Assembly (NCBI GenBank): GCA_964633825.1
Contig: CAZWHE010000006.1
Span: 1 to 53,516 of the forward strand
Direction of reading: 5' to 3'
Origin: CAZWHE01 sp964633825
Lineage (GTDB): Bacteria; Planctomycetota; B15-G4; CAYZWU01
Length of the DNA: 53,516 nt
Part shown: positions 15,731-24,069 of the stretch, piece by piece
How positions within the stretch are numbered: position 1 is the stretch's first letter
Layout of the letters: each line of letters opens with the position of its first letter
Position numbers and translations under genes: made by a program
Notes under the pieces: model-generated
The model's input: only the letters and a program-made list of their open reading frames with translations
Databases searched by the model: none
Told to the model about the DNA's origin: nothing

Positions 15731-16717
15731 ATGGGTATGAAAGAAAAAAGAAAAGGCCTGCCCCTCCTCTGCGCCAGGGGCCACCACAACGTCCCGGGCG
15801 ATCCCAATCTCGACGAGATCCCCGATACCATCGACCGGATCGTCCAGAGCCTGGAAATGGAAGATTCGCCCGATCACATCGGCTTCCCCATGATCCCGTC
15901 CCGCGAGTCCCTGCTCCGGATCGTCGACCTCTACATGACGATCGCCATGCCCGGCTACTTCGGAAACCAGAACGTGGACCGAGCCAACGTCCACTTCTAC
16001 ATCGGGGACAAGGTCAACAGGCTCTACACCCTTCTGCAGGAACAGATCAGGAAGTGCCTCATCCACGAGTGCCGGGAACCGAAGTACGACTGCGAAGACT
16101 GTTCGCAAAACGCGGCGCGCCAGACCCTGGTTTTTCTCAGGAAGATTCCCCGCCTCCGCGAGGTGCTGTCTCAAGACGTCAAGGCCGCTTACAGCGGCGA
16201 CCCGGCGGCCAAGAGCGTCGAGGAGATCATCTTTTGCTACCCGGCGATCCGCGTCATTACGCTCTACAGGTTCGCCCACGAGCTCCATACCCAGGAGGTC
16301 CCTCTTCTCCCGAGGATGATCACCGAACACGCTCATTCCCTCACGGGCTGCGACATTCATCCGGCGGCCGAGATCGGCGTTCCCTTTTTTATCGATCACG
16401 GAACGGGCGTCGTGATCGGCGAGACGACCGTAATCGGAAAGAACGTGCGCCTCTACCAGGGCGTGACCCTCGGCGGGACCAACTTTGCCAAAGACGAGGA
16501 GGGCCGGCTGATCCGCGATGCGAAGCGCCATCCCACGATCGAAGACGACTGCGTCATCTATGCCGGGGCGACCATACTGGGCGGCGGCACAACAGTGGGG
16601 AAGGGCTCCATCATCGGCGGAAACGTTTGGCTGACCCACTCCGTCCCGCCCGAGACCAAGGTCACAGCCAAAACCGATGAAACATCGATCACATCTCTGA
16701 ACGGAGAAAACAAATGA
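15731..16717 (+). CDS. cysE: Serine O-acetyltransferase (long, SAT/EpsC type)
   Basis: Residues about 180-310 form the left-handed parallel beta-helix of hexapeptide acetyltransferases. They contain GCDIHPAAEIGVPFFIDHGTG and VIGETTVIGKNVRLYQGVTLGGT, which hold the serine acetyltransferase active-site His and acetyl-CoA contacts. The ~170-residue N-terminal extension is helical and contains a Cys cluster (CLIHECREPKYDCEDC). The enzyme makes O-acetylserine from serine and acetyl-CoA. It overlaps cysK by ATGA, so the two steps of cysteine synthesis are translationally coupled. At 328 residues it is longer than the enteric CysE and resembles the serine acetyltransferases found next to cysK in many anaerobes. 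ATG 15737 is an alternative start. Confidence 0.92.
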   Translation: MGMKEKRKGLPLLCARGHHNVPGDPNLDEIPDTIDRIVQSLEMEDSPDHIGFPMIPSRESLLRIVDLYMTIAMPGYFGNQNVDRANVHFYIGDKVNRLYTLLQEQIRKCLIHECREPKYDCEDCSQNAARQTLVFLRKIPRLREVLSQDVKAAYSGDPAAKSVEEIIFCYPAIRVITLYRFAHELHTQEVPLLPRMITEHAHSLTGCDIHPAAEIGVPFFIDHGTGVVIGETTVIGKNVRLYQGVTLGGTNFAKDEEGRLIRDAKRHPTIEDDCVIYAGATILGGGTTVGKGSIIGGNVWLTHSVPPETKVTAKTDETSITSLNGENK

Positions 16718-17625
16718 AACACGTCAATTCGATCACAGATCTTGTGGGCCGGACGCCCGTCGTTCGCCTGCAGAGAATTCCCCATAAGGAATCGGCCGAG
16801 GTTTACGTCAAGCTCGAGTTTTTCAATCCCCTGGGCAGCGTGAAAGACCGCATCGCTCTCGCCATGATCGAGGCGGCCGAAAAGGATGGAAAGCTCGGGC
16901 GGGAATCGGCCATCATCGAGCCCACGAGCGGCAACACCGGCATCGGCCTCGCCATGGTCGCCGCTGCGAAAGGGTATCGTCTGCTTCTCGTCATGCCCGA
17001 CACGATGAGCATGGAAAGACGAAAGATCCTGGCCGCTCTCGGCGCGGAGCTCATCCTCACGCCGGGCGCAAAGGGAATGAAGGGCGCCGTCGAGAAAGCC
17101 AACGAGCTGATCGCCTCACGGGACGATGCCTTTATGCCCCAGCAGTTCGACAACCCGGCCAACCCGGCCGTTCATCGCGCGACGACGGCCGAAGAAATCC
17201 AGGAATGCTTCGGCGACGGTCTCGATGCATTTGTGGCGGGCGTGGGCACGGGAGGCACCATCACCGGCGTGGGCCAGGTTCTCAAGGAGAAAACGCCGGC
17301 GATCCATGTGGCGGCCGTGGAGCCCGAGGAGAGCCCCGTTCTTTCCGGCGGTGAGCCGGGCTCCCACAAGATCCAGGGGATCGGCGCGGGATTCGTTCCC
17401 ACAGTGCTCGACCGTTCCGTGATCGACGAAATCATCACGGTCAATGCGGACGATTCTTTTGCCATGGCTCGAAAGCTCGCAAAAGAAGAAGGCCTCCTCG
17501 TCGGGATTTCGAGCGGCGCCAACTGCCACGCCGCGCTCGAAGTGGCGCGCCAGCTCGGTCCTGAAAAGAAGGTTCTCACCATGGCGGCCGACACGGGCGA
17601 ACGCTACCTGAGCCTCTTCGATTGA
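16714..17625 (+). CDS. cysK: Cysteine synthase A (O-acetylserine sulfhydrylase)
   Basis: The 303-residue PLP enzyme has Lys44 in NPLGSVKDRIAL as Schiff-base lysine, the substrate loop PTSGNTGIGLA and the PLP phosphate loop GVGTGGTITGVG. The C-terminal GISSGAN segment is also typical. It condenses O-acetylserine with sulfide to give cysteine in the cytoplasm, using the product of the upstream serine acetyltransferase. The stop at 17623-17625 is followed after 2 bp by a palindromic element that probably ends transcription. Confidence 0.95.
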   Translation: MKHVNSITDLVGRTPVVRLQRIPHKESAEVYVKLEFFNPLGSVKDRIALAMIEAAEKDGKLGRESAIIEPTSGNTGIGLAMVAAAKGYRLLLVMPDTMSMERRKILAALGAELILTPGAKGMKGAVEKANELIASRDDAFMPQQFDNPANPAVHRATTAEEIQECFGDGLDAFVAGVGTGGTITGVGQVLKEKTPAIHVAAVEPEESPVLSGGEPGSHKIQGIGAGFVPTVLDRSVIDEIITVNADDSFAMARKLAKEEGLLVGISSGANCHAALEVARQLGPEKKVLTMAADTGERYLSLFD

Positions 17626-17627
17626 GA

Positions 17628-17691
17628 GGGGACACAACACCCGGTAACCCGTAATGGGAATTCCCATTACGGGTTACCGGGTGTTGTCCCC
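17628..17691. repeat. GGGGACACAA palindrome (family B), bidirectional terminator and stop-codon donor
   Basis: A perfect 54-bp palindrome (17634-17687) is centred on GGGAATTCCC. It is flanked by GGGGAC on the left and TCCCC on the right (2 bp missing on the right). Its arm GGGGACAACACCCGGTAA encodes the last residues and TAA stop of the minus-strand GT39/TPR gene (GDNTR-stop). It lies between convergent genes. Its arms are related to the elements at 22178-22230 and 41068-42676. Confidence 0.92.
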
Positions 17692-19491
17692 CCTCCAGGC
17701 TTCGAGCACTTTCATCACCCGCGGAGAGCGGCCGCTTTTTTCAATGGCTTCGCGCAACTTGGCCCGTGATTTTTCCTCATCGCCGCACAGGTGATAGGCC
17801 ATGCCGAGACAGAGCGTTGCGAACGCCATATCAGGCGCTGATTCCTCCGCCTCTCTCGCCAGTTCCACGGCTTGGACGGGATCGCGAAAAGGCTCGGGCG
17901 CTGTTGTCAAGAACATGGCCGAGTTGACAAGAACCTCGGGATCGCGGGGAGCGATCTCGAGCGCACGGCGATGGCGATTCCACGCCTCTCCATGGCGCCC
18001 GTCGGCCACGAGCACGCTCGCCCATGTCTGCAGCGCCTTCACCGATGCCGGGTCGACGGCCACGGCCCGTTCGTAGGCGCGGCACGCTTTGTCGAGATCA
18101 CGGGTTCTGAAAAAAGCAGCCCCCACCAGTGCATGCCCGCCCGACTCCTGTTTTCGCGCAACCTCGCCCTGGGGCAGGAGAGAAATGACGGCCGCCAGAA
18201 GAGCCGGGAGAGCCAACCTGAATACCAAACCGGGCTTTCGTTCTTTGACAGCGGCGATCAAATCGCGAAGGGCGCCCGCGCCGAGGAGGGCCAGGACCGG
18301 CACGGCAGGAATCCTGAACCTCGAATAGGTGAAAAAAACGAGCGCCGAGAGCGCGACGGAGGCGAGAACGAGTAAAAGGGGCATCCGCGCGACATTGCCG
18401 CCGGGAGAACCGGGCTCCTTTCGAGAAGCGAACAGACCGGCAATCCCGAGCCCGGCGAGAAGCCAGAAAGGAATGACAAAAAAAGAAAGAACACCCATGA
18501 GGTCTTTTTCGGATTCATAATTGCAGTTCACGCCGTACTCGAAATCAGAGAGCAGAGCCCCGAGCTTGCGGAGCTCGAGCCAAAGCCAGGCGCCGGGATC
18601 GGCCGAGATCTCTTTCAAGCCTTTTGCAAACCAGAACCTTTCGAGAGCGGCCAGGTTGTGAGGAGGCTCTCCTCTTTCGGCTTCGTACAGCGCCGCCGAT
18701 CTTTCCGGCATGCCGGCCGGATCGGAAAACTCGGAACCCCCGCTCATGAAGGAGACCTCGGCTTCCTGCCTGTTGCCGAGATAGAAATTGAGACCGCCCC
18801 CGCCGCAGACGGGCAGGCTCCCGTCGCCGGCGGCCAGGTTGTGAACAAAGCAGGGCAGGAGAGCGGCGGCAAAGGCGGCGGCAAAAACGACGGCTCCCTT
18901 GCGCGACCCCGGAATCCTTCTCATCAGAAGCCATCCCGTGATGAGAAGGGGGAGAAAGATCATGTTCGGCCGGTCGAGGACGAGAAGCCCTCCCGCAATC
19001 CCCGAGAGCATTATCCGCCGGGCTCCGCCATTCTTCAGCCAGTCGATCAGGAAATTCAGAAGAACGAGCACGAGCAGCGCGGAAAGGGATGCGGGCAGGA
19101 GCTTCTGTTCGATCAAGGCCAGTGGGCCGTAGAACGCCGCGAGGACGACGGCGGCGGCAGAGGGGCCGATTCCCAGGTTCTGCCGAGCGAGCCGGAAAAG
19201 AAGCCACAAACCGGCGGCGCCGAGCAGGGCTTGTACGAAAGCCGCCGTCTCGGGAGAGGGGCCCGCCATCGAGTAGATGAGGGCGAGGAAATATGCGTAG
19301 AGCGGCGGATGGGTCAGCGGCCCGGGCTGAACGACCTCGCCGCCGGCGATCCGCTGCGCCGTCTCGTGGTGGAGAGCCGCATCGACCATGGGGACCGTTG
19401 CCAGCGGATTGTGGGAGACGTTCTGCGCCAGAAGGACCAGGCGGAACAGAACGGCCAGGACAACGACCGCGATCAACAAGGGACGCATCAT
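17674..19491 (-). CDS. GT39-like polytopic membrane protein with C-terminal TPRs
   Basis: The 605-residue protein has about 10 hydrophobic segments in the first ~435 residues (LLIAVVVLAVLFRLVLL, ALLVLVLLNFLIDWL, LLLVLASVALSALVFF and others). PMVDAALHHETAQRI matches the acidic first extracellular loop of ArnT/PMT-type (GT39/GT83) glycosyltransferases. The C-terminal ~150 residues are TPRs (DKACRAYERAVAVDPASV, HRRALEIAPRDPEVLVN). It should transfer a sugar from a polyprenyl donor on the periplasmic side. It lies 14 bp downstream of the HtrA gene. Its last five codons and stop lie in a palindromic element, so the original C-terminus was probably different. Confidence 0.82.
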   Translation of the reverse strand: MMRPLLIAVVVLAVLFRLVLLAQNVSHNPLATVPMVDAALHHETAQRIAGGEVVQPGPLTHPPLYAYFLALIYSMAGPSPETAAFVQALLGAAGLWLLFRLARQNLGIGPSAAAVVLAAFYGPLALIEQKLLPASLSALLVLVLLNFLIDWLKNGGARRIMLSGIAGGLLVLDRPNMIFLPLLITGWLLMRRIPGSRKGAVVFAAAFAAALLPCFVHNLAAGDGSLPVCGGGGLNFYLGNRQEAEVSFMSGGSEFSDPAGMPERSAALYEAERGEPPHNLAALERFWFAKGLKEISADPGAWLWLELRKLGALLSDFEYGVNCNYESEKDLMGVLSFFVIPFWLLAGLGIAGLFASRKEPGSPGGNVARMPLLLVLASVALSALVFFTYSRFRIPAVPVLALLGAGALRDLIAAVKERKPGLVFRLALPALLAAVISLLPQGEVARKQESGGHALVGAAFFRTRDLDKACRAYERAVAVDPASVKALQTWASVLVADGRHGEAWNRHRRALEIAPRDPEVLVNSAMFLTTAPEPFRDPVQAVELAREAEESAPDMAFATLCLGMAYHLCGDEEKSRAKLREAIEKSGRSPRVMKVLEAWRGDNTR

Positions 19492-19505
19492 TTCACTCCG
19501 CAGGC

Positions 19506-20654
19506 TCAGAGAGATTGGAGTGTAATCGGAATACGGACAACGTCGCCGCTCCGCCCGACAGTGAGCGTGACCTCATCCCCCACATTGTACCGGGCCAGTT
19601 CGTTCGCGAGGCTGTCGTAGTCATCGACGGGAGTCCCGTTGACCTCCAGGATCACATCGCCGAGCGTGACGGTCCTTTCCACGCGATCGTGTTTCGATGC
19701 CCTGAGACCGGCGGCCTCTGCGGCGCTCCCGCCGTGGACAACCATGACCAGAACTCCCTGCGGGATTCCGTTGCGGCGGGCGGCATACCCCCCCATGATC
19801 TCGACGCCCAGTCCCGGCCGCCCCAAGTCGCCGCGGCGGATGATGAGAGGAACCACGGCGTTCACCGTGTTCACGGGCACGGCAAAGCCCACCCCCGCGC
19901 TGGAACCGCTGGGGCTCATGATCATCGTGTTCATGCCGATGATCCGGCCGGCGCTGTCGAGAAGCGGACCGCCCGAGTTGCCGGGATTAATGGCGGCGTC
20001 GGTCTGGATCACGTTGTAAATGGGCCGGCCCGTAACGGATTCGACCTGCCTGCCGAGGGCGCTCACCACGCCCGTCGTGAGGGATTGGTCGCAGCCGAAG
20101 GGATTTCCGATGGCGAAAACCTTCTGGCCCACGCGCAGTCCGGTCGATTCCCCCACCGGAATGGGAACGAGCTTGTCCGGCGGAGCGTTGATATGAAGAA
20201 CGGCGATGTCCTTGTCCTTGGCCGATCCGATGACGCGGGCCCTGTAGGTCTCCTGATCGGCAAACTTCACCAACACGTTCCGTGCGCCGTGGATAACGTG
20301 GTAATTGGTAACGATGTGACCGTCCCGGTTCCAAACGAAACCGGACCCGTCTCCGCTCTTTTTTTCCTGAACGTTTGTGGAAAAAAAATCCCTCTCCATG
20401 AACAGGGCCGTCGTCGTGATATGAACGACGGAAGGAGAAATCCTTTCAAAGAGCTCGATCGTGCCCTGCTCGTCGGCCGCCAGGTCGCCCCGCGGAACGA
20501 TGGGCCGAGGCTCGGCGCCGGAATCATAAACCTTTTCCCGGTGAAAAAAGATCCACCAGCAGATGAGTATTCCCAGGAAAATGATGACCAGGAATGGAAG
20601 GTTGCCCAGAAAGGAGGGCCTCGGATATCTTTCGGAAGAGCGGTTGTACTGCAT
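19506..20654 (-). CDS. HtrA/Deg-type periplasmic serine protease with one PDZ domain
   Basis: The 382-residue product has an N-terminal membrane anchor (FLVIIFLGILICWWIFF, about 21-37) and a trypsin-like domain. His lies in IVTNYHVIHG, Asp in AKDKDIAVLH and Ser in INPGNSGGPLL, the canonical HtrA triad. One PDZ domain follows (about 285-380; GVLVMVVHGGSAAEAAGLRA, GDVILEVNG). This is the DegS-like layout: membrane-anchored with a single PDZ. It may sense or degrade misfolded envelope proteins. It is the first gene of a two-gene unit with the GT39/TPR protein. Confidence 0.92.
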   Translation of the reverse strand: MQYNRSSERYPRPSFLGNLPFLVIIFLGILICWWIFFHREKVYDSGAEPRPIVPRGDLAADEQGTIELFERISPSVVHITTTALFMERDFFSTNVQEKKSGDGSGFVWNRDGHIVTNYHVIHGARNVLVKFADQETYRARVIGSAKDKDIAVLHINAPPDKLVPIPVGESTGLRVGQKVFAIGNPFGCDQSLTTGVVSALGRQVESVTGRPIYNVIQTDAAINPGNSGGPLLDSAGRIIGMNTMIMSPSGSSAGVGFAVPVNTVNAVVPLIIRRGDLGRPGLGVEIMGGYAARRNGIPQGVLVMVVHGGSAAEAAGLRASKHDRVERTVTLGDVILEVNGTPVDDYDSLANELARYNVGDEVTLTVGRSGDVVRIPITLQSL

Positions 20655-20877
20655 ATCGATGTCCCGCCGATAATCGGTTCCGGATCATGATTCCCCTTCG
20701 AATCGATCCGTTTTCCTTTCCGGAATCCAGCTCATCATACTATCGGCACCGCAGAAAAGACAAGATCACGGAGGCAAAGAATCCTTCCATTCACCCCGGC
20801 GCGGCCATAAGGCGCCGCTTTCGCCAAAAGGCGCCGCGCGCGGCCGCCGCGGCCTTCGATTGAAAAAAATGAAATAC

Positions 20878-20905
20878 TTGTGCCGCTTACTGATGTCATT
20901 ATTCT
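20878..20905 (+). promoter_or_regulatory. Possible promoter for the Memo-family gene
   Basis: TTGTGC (20878-20883) and TATTCT (20900-20905) are separated by 16 bp. Transcription would start about 35-40 nt before ATG 20948. The rest of the 20655-20947 gap is GC-rich with repeated GGCGCCG strings, and I see no gene in it. Confidence 0.35.
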
Positions 20906-20947
20906 ATTACTATCAGGAACATTCCGATTTCCTTTCGGTGAGATTTC

Positions 20948-22198
20948 ATGAGCTCCGATTCGGATAAACCCTGTTTCAGAAAAAACCTCGATATCGTTCC
21001 CGTCGAGCACGAGGGAAATCCGTCCTATGCAATCCGGGATCCCCTCGGCCTGGCCATGGAGCCTATCGTCGTTCCCGGCGAGATCTTGTTCATCATATCC
21101 CGGATGGACGGAAACGCCTGTATCATGGATATTCAGATCGAGTTCACGAAGAAATTCGGTGAGCTCATCATGTACGACCAGGTCTGTGAAATCGTAAAAG
21201 GGCTGGACGAACGCGGGTTTCTCGACAGCCCGCGCTTCCGGAAAAGAATTCGCGAAATCGAGGATGCCTATAGAAACGCTCCGTCGAGGGAAGCCGTTCA
21301 CGCCGACCTGGCCTACCCGGGCAAGAAAGCCGAGCTGAAAGCTCTGCTCGACGAGATCGTGCCTCTCGCCAAGGACGAAATCGCCGTCAAGGACGAAATC
21401 GCCCCGCCGCGCGGGCTCGTGGCGCCGCACATCGATATCGAACGCGGTCGTTCGATATACGGCCTGGCCTATTCTTCCCTGGCCGGCACGAGACCGCCAA
21501 AGAGGATTGTCGTCTTCGGAACGGGCCACTTCGCGACGGGCAACACCTACATCGTGACGCACAAGGATTTCACCACGCTGCTCGGCACGGCCCCCCTGGA
21601 TAAGGAATTCTGCGACAGGCTTTCAGAAGCCTGTCCCTTCGATCTCAGAAAAGGGGAGCTGGCCCATCGCAGCGAGCACTCCATCGAACTTCAGATACTC
21701 TTTCTGCAGCATGTCTACGGAGCCGCCGGCATGCCGCCCATCGTTCCCGTGCTGTGCACGTCAATGGAACGGCCGATGGGAAAGGATTCCTCGCCGGCTG
21801 CGGACAAGGAAGTGAAGGATTTTCTCGATGCACTCCTTAGCGCCGACCGCGCCCTCGAGGGAGAAACCCTTCTCGTGGCCGGCGCCGATATGTGCCATGT
21901 GGGCGCGAAATTCGGAAGCACCGAACCCTTGTCGCAGGCCCAGCTGGATCGCGTCATGGATGAAGACACGCGCGCTCTCAAAGCAGGGGCGGCCGATGGA
22001 GCGGACGCTTTTTTCCACGCCGTTTCTCGGATCGATAACAGAAACAACATCTGCGGCGTCGCATCGATCTACACGGTGCTCAAGTTCCTGGAAGGGGTGG
22101 AAGCGAGGTTTCTCGGGTACGACATGGCGGTTGACGAGAAAGACGATTCAGCCGTGGGCTTTGCCGCGCTTGTTCTGGGGGGACACAATACGCGGTAA
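20948..22198 (+). CDS. amrB: AmmeMemoRadiSam system protein B (Memo family) with N-terminal winged-helix-like extension
   Basis: Residues about 135-410 match the Memo family. Conserved parts include GLVAPHIDIERG, VVFGTGHFA, HRSEHSIELQI, AGADMCHVG and NNICGVASIY, which hold the conserved His and Cys residues. Memo proteins are usually linked with an AMMECR1 protein and a radical-SAM protein; neither is nearby here. The first ~100 residues (AIRDPLGLAMEPIVVPGE, IVKGLDERGFLD) look like a PqqD-type small winged-helix domain. A duplicated VKDEIA pair lies in the linker. The last five codons and the stop (GHNTR-stop) are supplied by the palindrome at 22178-22230. The biochemical role is unknown. Confidence 0.85.
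   Translation: MSSDSDKPCFRKNLDIVPVEHEGNPSYAIRDPLGLAMEPIVVPGEILFIISRMDGNACIMDIQIEFTKKFGELIMYDQVCEIVKGLDERGFLDSPRFRKRIREIEDAYRNAPSREAVHADLAYPGKKAELKALLDEIVPLAKDEIAVKDEIAPPRGLVAPHIDIERGRSIYGLAYSSLAGTRPPKRIVVFGTGHFATGNTYIVTHKDFTTLLGTAPLDKEFCDRLSEACPFDLRKGELAHRSEHSIELQILFLQHVYGAAGMPPIVPVLCTSMERPMGKDSSPAADKEVKDFLDALLSADRALEGETLLVAGADMCHVGAKFGSTEPLSQAQLDRVMDEDTRALKAGAADGADAFFHAVSRIDNRNNICGVASIYTVLKFLEGVEARFLGYDMAVDEKDDSAVGFAALVLGGHNTR
21371..21403 (+). repeat. 18-bp tandem duplication in coding sequence
   Basis: AAGGACGAAATCGCCGTC is followed by a second AAGGACGAAATCGCC. It encodes KDEIAVKDEIA in the linker between the N-terminal extension and the Memo domain. It is a frame-preserving duplication. 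Confidence 0.9.
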
Positions 22199-22230
22199 CC
22201 CGTTACGGGTTACCGCGTATTGTGTCCCCC
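22178..22230. repeat. GGGGACACAA palindrome (family B), 53 bp, shared end of two convergent genes
   Basis: A perfect 53-bp palindrome centred on position 22204 reads GGGGGACACAATACGCGGTA inward from both ends. The Memo gene stops inside it (TAA 22196-22198) and the opposing GT39 gene stops inside it too (22205-22203). The two coding regions are therefore separated by 4 bp and both have element-encoded tails. As RNA it forms a strong hairpin in either direction, but without a T-tract. Confidence 0.95.
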
Positions 22231-24026
22231 TTCAATTCATAAATCTCCTGTTCCGTGCCCATTTTATCGACTCCGCCGGCAAAAGGAGAAAGGGGGTAAA
22301 AAGGAAAGTAAATGTCGTGCCCGTTATTGGAAAATCGACGCACCTTCGACACATCGTCATAGGGAAGAAATTCCTTGACCAAACTCCCCTCTTTCCTGAG
22401 CCGGTTGTAAAACTCCCCGAGCTCGGCCAGGCGGGGATCGACGGCGCTTCCCTTAATGGCGGCTGTTGCGGTAAAACGACCGATCACAACATATCGAACG
22501 CCTATCTCATACAACCTGTCAATGTCGCAACAATCCCTGTAATCCAACGGCATTTCGTCCCGGGCGCTGACAATCCTGACCAGCCTGTACCCGTCCCGCG
22601 TCAATTCGGGACGCTCCGACAGGAACACCACTTTCCTGCCCGGCGAAGCTCCCGATTCCTGGGCATGGTTCATGATATCAGAGACCATTTGAGTGCTCAT
22701 TTTCAACTGGAGACCGTGCGCGTCGACGGCAACGAAAGTGTTGGGCGCCACATTTTTCCTTATCCATTCAGCGGCTTCCGTTCTCGTGTCCGTCGACTGC
22801 AATAGAGAATCGAACCGGACGGCCCAGCTCAAAGGCAGGAACACGGCCGGGACAATCAAAATCACGGCCAGCGCGACTTTCTGAGCCCCGGTCCTCATTT
22901 TATTCGTAATCCATCCCAGCGATTCCGCCGCCCCGTAACAGATAAACGGGAGCGTCGGCACCAGGTACCTGTCCCAGGTCACATTCCAGAAACCGATGGT
23001 GGCTATATAAATCACCGGGAAGGCGTATATCAGAATGTTCTTTTTATGGCGTTTGATCACGGCCCTCGCCAGGGAAATGAAAAAAACGCCGAGCACAAAG
23101 GGCCCGACGCCATAGAAAAGAGAATATCGCAGGTGGTATGCCCACCCGGAATAACCGGTCTGTTCCACCATGAATCCCGGGTGTCCGGTCTGCATGTGAT
23201 TCACTTCGAACATGAAGTCTTTCACAAAGCTCGAAAAATCAATGACCGCAAAGGGCGATGTCAGCGCAAAGGCGCAGAGAAAGGCAAGCGCCGATTTCCA
23301 TATGGGAAGGCCGAAGAAGGTGCGGACCGATAACCTGCCGCTTTCGATCAGGTAAAAAAGATGAGCAATTAAAATACAAATTACAATGAGCGATCCGTTG
23401 TATTTCGTCGACGTGGCAAGGCCGCTGAACAGGCCGCTCAATATATAAGCCCGGTGGCTCCCCTTCCAGTAGATGTCCAGGACGAATATGAAAGAGATGA
23501 GCAGCAGCAATCCCATCGGGACATCCATGATGGCGAAGTGCGAAACCCTGATATGCAAAAAGGAACAGGCCATGAAAAGAGCGGCGGCCAGGCCTATCCA
23601 TTTTGAAAAAGCTTTCTTCCCCAGGCGAAAAGAAAAATAGACCACAAGCGTTCCGATGAGGGCGACAAAAATACGCAGGGTGATGTATATCAGGGTCGGA
23701 TCGCACCAATAAGCCGCCTCGAAAGCTCCGAGGCCCGCGAATATTCCCATGATCTTCCCGACAAGGAAAACCCCTCCCAGCAGAACAACCGTAAAATAGA
23801 TGTAAAGACTCGGGTAATTGAAGAAATCGGGATTGAGGCTCCCCGATGCGACATGCATCGCCACCCTGACGATAGTCGGCTCATCCTGCTGGTATGTATA
23901 AGGCAGCCCGAAGTGTACTCCGTACAGCCTCAACACCGCTGCAGAACCGATAATAAACAGCAGCAGCACTCGGCAGAGCTTTTTATACCCCGGTTTTTCC
24001 GACATGGACACTTTTTCCGCTTTCAC
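22203..24026 (-). CDS. GT39-type (PMT/ArnT-like) polytopic glycosyltransferase
   Basis: From GTG 24026 (GGAG 5-6 nt upstream) the product has 607 residues. An early transmembrane helix leads into YTYQQDEPTIVRVAMHVAS, whose acidic QDEP lies in the first periplasmic loop as in dolichyl/undecaprenyl-phosphate sugar transferases. About ten more helices follow (LFIIGSAAVLRLYG, LIALFMACSFLHI-like segments, ALAVILIVPAVFLPLSW). A C-terminal soluble domain of ~160 residues follows (EWIRKNVAPNTFVAVDAHG and IGVRYVVIGRF). It likely glycosylates an envelope lipid or protein. The C-terminal residues DTIRGNP and the stop are contributed by the palindrome. ATG 24005 is an alternative start. Confidence 0.82.
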   Translation of the reverse strand: MKAEKVSMSEKPGYKKLCRVLLLFIIGSAAVLRLYGVHFGLPYTYQQDEPTIVRVAMHVASGSLNPDFFNYPSLYIYFTVVLLGGVFLVGKIMGIFAGLGAFEAAYWCDPTLIYITLRIFVALIGTLVVYFSFRLGKKAFSKWIGLAAALFMACSFLHIRVSHFAIMDVPMGLLLLISFIFVLDIYWKGSHRAYILSGLFSGLATSTKYNGSLIVICILIAHLFYLIESGRLSVRTFFGLPIWKSALAFLCAFALTSPFAVIDFSSFVKDFMFEVNHMQTGHPGFMVEQTGYSGWAYHLRYSLFYGVGPFVLGVFFISLARAVIKRHKKNILIYAFPVIYIATIGFWNVTWDRYLVPTLPFICYGAAESLGWITNKMRTGAQKVALAVILIVPAVFLPLSWAVRFDSLLQSTDTRTEAAEWIRKNVAPNTFVAVDAHGLQLKMSTQMVSDIMNHAQESGASPGRKVVFLSERPELTRDGYRLVRIVSARDEMPLDYRDCCDIDRLYEIGVRYVVIGRFTATAAIKGSAVDPRLAELGEFYNRLRKEGSLVKEFLPYDDVSKVRRFSNNGHDIYFPFYPLSPFAGGVDKMGTEQEIYELKGDTIRGNP

Positions 24027-24069
24027 AGGATCTCCGCCCCGGACAACGGATCCAATGAGAACCGGACCG

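Noticed and set aside
19293..20690. Long plus-strand open frame opposite the GT39/TPR and HtrA genes
   Set aside because: It spans two well-supported minus-strand genes and their junction, and shows no domain or ribosome binding site.
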